Shown here piece by piece: positions 19,356-24,551 of a stretch of 24,551 nucleotides of DNA (position 1 is its first letter; every line of letters begins with the position of its first letter). Position numbers and translations under genes: made by a program. The notes under the pieces are model-generated. The model saw nothing but the letters and a program-made list of their open reading frames with translations. It was not told where the DNA came from and did not search any database. The stretch is from assembly GCA_000697055.1 (NCBI GenBank), contig JNDT01001412.1, positions 1-24,551 on the forward strand. Reading direction: 5' to 3'. Source of the DNA: Saksenaea vasiformis B4078 (lineage: Eukaryota; Mucoromycota; Mucoromycetes; Mucorales; Saksenaeaceae).

Positions 19356-22300
19356 ATGAAACTGACGATCATAAATGATCAAGCTGCTGAAAAAATAGGA
19401 AAAGAGTTTCAGGGCGATGCAGTTCTTACTGAACGTCTGGAACATGCCTTCAACGGTACAAAGGAGAAGAGTGTCGCCAATGAAAATACCAAAGTAGGGC
19501 TGGATGGATCGCTTGATGGGAGTTTTAACATGAGATCGATAGGTGGCATTAAAAGAAATAAAATATCTGTATGGGCTGGTGCCAGAAGAAAATGACGTAA
19601 GATCATTACAGCCAATGCAAAATATTGAAGATATAGGATAGTCCCGTTTGGGAGATCTTCCTCGTAAGGTCATCGAATTTCTTGAAACAGGCAACCACCA
19701 GTATGCCATACAGTTCCCTAAAGCGCCTCCTCTGGCTGTGAGAGAGCCGAATTTTCTGTTTTACCTAGTTGCTGAACATTTAAAAATTCGTATCTATTTT
19801 CTGTCTTCCCGCAGCGCCACAAGATGCTATGGATCAGGAAACCTATCGATTGGAATTTTCCATGATATCGACTCTTTTCGTGGAAAAGGTGGTTTTTCCG
19901 TCATGAAAGTCGACACCAAATATGAAGAAAGATCAGTAGCGACGAAAAGCCCAATGGAAGTAGACGAGAATGTGAAAAAATCGGAATATAAAGTAGCACA
20001 GTTGAGGACAAATGCACGTAAGCGGAAACGCAAGCAGCATGACGACGTACCGGATCCCGACAACTGCTACGATTTACTATCGAGATCTTGCGATCAAAAG
20101 CTGAAAAAAATGGATCAGCGACGGGATTAAGGAAGAAGAAGAAAAAGATTGTCTACGGCGAAGACTAGAAAACAGCAAATACCAAAATCGGTATTGAATG
20201 ATGCGTGCGCCGTTTCGAGAATTAGTGGATTAATTATCGAGAAGGAATCCTTACGTCGTGGTTTAAAAGATTGCAACCTTTCCGAGCACTGGCGGGAATT
20301 CGTGTCGACACATTTTGAAGATGTGTACAAAGAAATCTATGAAAAGCTATCAGAAAACGAGAATGATAACGATGAAGAAGAAGACGATGGGCCCAGTAAT
20401 TCTCGCCCAGAAATCCGAACTTGCTCTGTTCCACTGGCGACCCTTTTACGCGGATATTTGACACCAGAGGCTAGAGATTGCTTTTTAGCCGTTTTAGAAG
20501 AAAAGTCGATCGAAGTAACGGACGTTATATCCGAGATATCAGTAATCGTTTGTGCAACAATGTTGCTATACGCAACAAAGGGCATAGCAAACAGCAAGGA
20601 CGAAGTTCCACATAACACAGGAGATAAATTCTTCATCATGTCCGATATCCTACCAAAGACTTTCAAGCTACGGGATCATGATGCAGTCAATAGTGAAGGG
20701 AAAGTTGCGATTAATCCCCTTCAACAAGGATTAAAGGAAAGTGTCAGGTCCGCTGGCGAGAGAGGACGAGATGATCTCAAGGAGCTTTTCTCCAGGGAGC
20801 ATGTCAGTTTCCTTCGCAGTTTTTACTTAGGCACAGATAAAAACCGGTCTAAAAATCATTCGACGTGGGAGACGTTGACATCCGATACACTGGCAACGCT
20901 TCCTCGATCCCCTTCTGGTATTTCAGATACTATTAGTCACGCATGCAAGATGTTTTCTGTCAACTTGCAGAACATATGGCAAGGGTCCATTTTCGGTGCA
21001 TTACTTGAGTATGTAGTGCGATCCTCCTTCGTATCCACCTTGCTCCCAGAAGAAAGCAAAAGTACATGGAGATGACTACAAACAGAAGGGAGCAAAAGAA
21101 GGATCAAAAGAGATCACGCCAACAAGTGGTTAGCAACTTCAAACGTCGCAAGTATTACAAAAGCCGCATCAAAGGCAAAATGGAAGAGCTTGCAAGAACT
21201 CTGAACCAACATCCAGACAAGGAACGCGTCATTGACAACTTCGCTCAAGAATTAAAAGGTCTACAAGAATGCTTGCTGCGCCTCCAGAAGGGCGCCGATG
21301 AAACCGTGGAGAAGGAAGATGATTTGAAGAGCTCGAGAGTTGATGAAAAAGTATAAAAATACCTTATACCTTAGATTATTAACTTTACCATATAGAACCT
21401 TATTGATACTCTCTTCAGAGACGAACTTCCGATGAACAAATAATGGATATAATTGAAGAGGAGGAGCAAGAGGAGTAGGAAGGGAAAGAAGAAAAGAAAG
21501 AGCAGATCAAGGGAAAGCAAAAAGAAGCGAAGCGGACGGAGAAGGAACCCTCCAGAGCGCGGTTAAACATCCTTAACGGCTTGACAAAACGATTGCTCCG
21601 GGATGCCACGATTGAAAACGACGTTAAAGAAGCCGATGTCAAAAAATGTTCACATACAGAAGATCTATCGAAAAAAGAAATCGATATCATCATCTTCATT
21701 TGCAACGTTCTACGTCCGTACATACCGAAGACAGAAGATGACCCCGCCTACGTGGAGGAGCATATTTCACTGAGAATCCCGTTCGTGATCTTGGCGAATT
21801 CCATTTTGAGAGCTACGGGTTACCCTCAATTCACAAGGGTGATATGCCCAGAAATAAGCTCAGCAAGCATACATGTCCTTGCGTTGGACGCCACAACAAT
21901 GTATGAGTTGTTCGGATCGACTACTGGGAAATTTGATATTATCAGTAAGAGAAATGAAATAATCAGTTCGATCCCGTTGGCTCGCAAAAATCAAGATGCA
22001 ATGATGTTTGCATTTTTTGACGAATCGAAAGTTCTCCAAGCTTGCGACAGTCATGGTCTCCGATTCCGGAACAGAATTACAGTGACCCTAGGCAGAATAG
22101 CCATACTCGATGGAGAGACCCGCAAAAGGACGCTCGAATCGCAATATGAAAAGAAGCGAAAAAGGCCCAGAGGATCACTTGCCACGGAGGAAGTGACCGT
22201 AAAAAGTCTTCCTGATGTCGATGTTCTCACATTACAAATTTCCGAAAAAGAGAAGACTATCAGGCAACTCCAGAAGGAGATCAAAGGGTCGAACGAAGAA

Positions 22301-23658
22301 ATAAGAATCGCTAAGCAAAAGCAGAAGGGGAAAAACCAAGAGCGCAATTTAGACGTGTACAAGACGTTGAAGGCTTTTAAGAAAGCTCGGAATGAATTGC
22401 AGCTGAAGCTTGGAAAAGAGCTGAAGGAAGTAGGAGAACTAAAGCACAAAAAATACGTTGTGCAAAAAGTACATATGGATGATACCATTCAACCTCTAAT
22501 TGTGTTCATATTAAATAGCACGCAGAACAAGACAAACAGGAAAAATCACAAAGACAGAAAAGATCGCAAAAGCGTTCAAAATCGCAAAACCGCTCAAAAA
22601 AGAGGAAGATATCAAAGCCTACTCCTGCGAAACCTTTATGTGAAGATTTCGCTAAAGACATTGACCTATCGGATTTTATACGTGCTTCTGCTCCAAACAG
22701 CAACTTGACGTTTGGTGGCACAGATTATGGCGTGTGCGTAATGTCGCAGACGGTGGCGTTGAGCATGGAAGACCTGCAGAAACATATCAGCGTGTACGAA
22801 TCCCCCGGAATCGCGAGAGATATGTATCGGCTACCTGAGCCATACACCATAACGGCAGAGAAACTCGACGAGGTTACTTTTAGCAGAAGACACGCAAGGA
22901 GCAGATAGATTGCAAAAAAGTTGAAACCGGCCCTGTATCACTGCATATCTCATTTCGCATCTTTTTCTGTAGAAGAAGAACGTGGGAGAAATCGAGGAAT
23001 TACTTGGCAAGAACAGTATATCGAGAGCAAAAACGGTCAAAGATGTGGTTCAATGTGAACAGGTACTTTCGAGAATTTCTGAAGTATATTAATTTCAGTT
23101 TAGGTGAGGAGACGGAGCAGAAGCACCCTTCGGGATTTCTACCATTCGAAGTCGGCTGAAAAACGACAAAGAAACCAGGATATTCGGAACTCACGCGCTG
23201 TAGAAATATTGGCTACAGAAGAAAGAGCGTACGTTCGGGATGTGGTAGGAACCACCGCAAATGTACAGCCAATCATGTGCATTGGTGTAAGCGGGACAGG
23301 TATCAGCTCGCGAATAAAGGGGCATTCTCGTCGAGGAGGACGCAAGCTGAGGGATGCGCATCGGCACGCTACCATTGTGGCAATGACAAACGAGCATCGT
23401 ACCTCAAAAACATGCGTATATTGCTACGCACCAGTAGCCGCGGCAAAGAAAAGGAAAATGATCGATGGCAAGGAAAAACTCATGTCGAACAACGGGACGC
23501 TAACATGCGTTAACCCGGAGTGCTGCTCGTTCCGAAAAGGATACGCAACAAAGAACAGAGACACGCAGGCAGCTCTTGCAATCGCTGTCGCCGGCGGAAG
23601 TCTCCTCGTTACTGGCAAGACTTTGCCACCCTTCGACCCCCACAGGGTGGTCAACTAA
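19356..23658 (+). pseudogene. Large intron-rich Fanzor/TnpB-like gene B, probably inactivated
   Basis: Putative eukaryotic TnpB homologue (Fanzor): guide-RNA-directed RuvC nuclease carried by transposons. From ATG 19356, introns fitting in phase 0 are 19494-19542, 19597-19641, 21351-21418, 22469-22518, 22920-22972 and 23063-23103 (41-68 nt, GT...AG). A long charged N-terminal half ends in a K/R/E-rich helical stretch. Then come RuvC-I (FGGTDYGVCVMS, Asp at 22723), SGTGISSRIKGHSRRGG, an acidic MTNEHRTS (Glu at 23392), a zinc ribbon (CVYC near 23413, CVNPECC) and RuvC-III (NRDTQAALAIA, Asp at 23560). Stop TAA 23656. Defects: in-frame TAA at 20128, TAG at 21476, a frame change at 21050-21140, another near 22890-22905 (or an unusual 92-nt intron 22792-22883). 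The reading frame is otherwise well kept, so decay looks recent. Sequencing errors cannot be excluded. Confidence 0.7.
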
Positions 23659-24387
23659 TGAAAAAATTATATTGCTATTGTCGATATATCAGAGTCGTAT
23701 ATTCTTCATTTTCTTTTCCTGTTCCTTTTTTTCAATGATTTATGCTAGAACTGTACTTGATAGGTGTGAGAGTGTGCGAATGAATAGATTATGCATTCTT
23801 TAACGATGGCTGATTTTTCGCTCTATTGTTTGATTGTACAAACTTGTGTTACTTTTTCTTTTTGCTCTTTTTCACTCTCTTCTGGTAATAAATCAGCCTA
23901 CAGTAATCGCTACCATTCAGCATACTTGATCCTCAGACAGTTGCTTACATTGCGTTACTGCTCTATGGTACTAGTCCCAACAATTTTTTTGGGGACAACA
24001 AAATTATTGAAAACTTTCTTTCCTTCTTTATTCTCCCCAAATGTTTCTCCAGGGTAAGCGTCATCTTTGTAAGAACCGTACAACTAAAGTGTTGTATATC
24101 ATCCACAGATGCACAAGTATGGCGAAAAGTGGATGCTTTACTGTTGCCGTGAACATTCGGTTTTACAAAGATAAGCACTTATCCCATACAGAATCTTCTG
24201 ATAACATCTTTCATAGTCATATAACACTTGTGCACAAACAGGGCTATGAAAAGGTCATATAAAGGCGAATCAAGACATGCTTTTCACTTCTCTTTTCTTT
24301 GCAGCTACATATGTTGCGAACATTTTCTGATAATTACTTTCTTATTTATGATCGTACAGCCAGCTATTTCATCGTATTTTTTTAGAT
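23659..24387. other. Region downstream of Fanzor-like B, no gene
   Basis: No gene is seen. A GTCCC/GGGAC hairpin with a T-rich loop lies at about 23968-23986, and T-rich stretches follow. If B was part of a transposon, its right end and any guide-RNA gene would be expected here. No inverted repeat matching the left side of B was recognised. Confidence 0.4.
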
Positions 24388-24528
24388 ATGGATCCGCACC
24401 GCAGGATGGCAATGAAAGGCTTCAGAAAACTACACCCAGTTGACAAAATCGTTACTGATCTTGATTGGCTGAAATCCGTTTGGATTCTGGAAAAGCCATA
24501 TACTGGCTTGTTGCCTGCCTTCCTGTAG
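24388..24528 (+). CDS. Very short ORF or exon near the window end
   Basis: From ATG 24388 to TAG 24526, 46 codons, starting MDPHRRMAMKGFRKLHPVDK and ending with KPYTGLLPAFL. The composition is protein-like and TTTTTTTAG just before the ATG could be a 3' splice site, so this may be the last exon of a gene with earlier exons upstream. No domain recognised. Confidence 0.2.
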   Translation: MDPHRRMAMKGFRKLHPVDKIVTDLDWLKSVWILEKPYTGLLPAFL

Positions 24529-24551
24529 TCCATGTGCACGAAAGTGTACGT

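Noticed and set aside
19290..19709. 139-codon minus-strand frame
   Set aside because: Antisense to the first exons of Fanzor-like B, which have matching introns and a catalytic core downstream.
22051..22488. 145-codon minus-strand serine/phenylalanine-rich frame
   Set aside because: Shadow of the lysine/glutamate-rich coding strand of Fanzor-like B.

Overview
This window looks like eukaryotic nuclear DNA, most likely from an early-diverging filamentous fungus of the Mucoromycota type. The taxonomic call is an inference. It rests on short introns (mostly 41-68 nt, GT...AG), pyrimidine-rich leaders just before start codons, a fungal SWI3/RSC8-type chromatin-remodelling subunit, an intronless tRNA gene with box A/B and a T-run terminator, and abundant relics of eukaryotic transposable elements. 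No operons, Shine-Dalgarno sites, rRNA or CRISPR arrays were seen.

Layout. 1-900: a 138-bp palindrome-rich tandem repeat (CGAATATTCG-type), a 22-bp minisatellite, then tRNA-Arg(TCT). 900-4650: mostly non-coding or decayed sequence, with a dispersed-repeat copy at 2086-2212 and a minus-strand locus at 2945-3530 that has a ladder of intron-like segments, two of them clearly alike. 4659-6438 (minus): the only confidently identified protein gene, a SWIRM/ZZ/SANT subunit of SWI/SNF or RSC with one 55-nt intron. 7042-7765 and 8513-8737: two plausible but unrecognised genes. 8738-14030: long, gene-poor stretch.

14.0-23.7 kb is a transposon graveyard. It holds, in order: an IS630/Tc1-like transposase relic split by a 118-bp inverted-repeat element; the second copy of the dispersed repeat; a decayed zinc-knuckle segment; Fanzor/TnpB-like pseudogene A (16161-17580); a pogo/Tigger-like transposase tail (18650-18904); and a large intron-rich Fanzor/TnpB-like gene B (19356-23658). 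B keeps RuvC-I, an acidic residue just before the zinc ribbon, the zinc ribbon and RuvC-III, but carries two in-frame stops and two frame breaks. A and B are clearly different subfamilies.

How the parts relate: the remodeller subunit is a housekeeping gene. The transposon relics do not form a working pathway. The two RNA-guided-nuclease-like genes and the nested element are the most informative part of the window. All family assignments were made by eye from motifs; no search was run.
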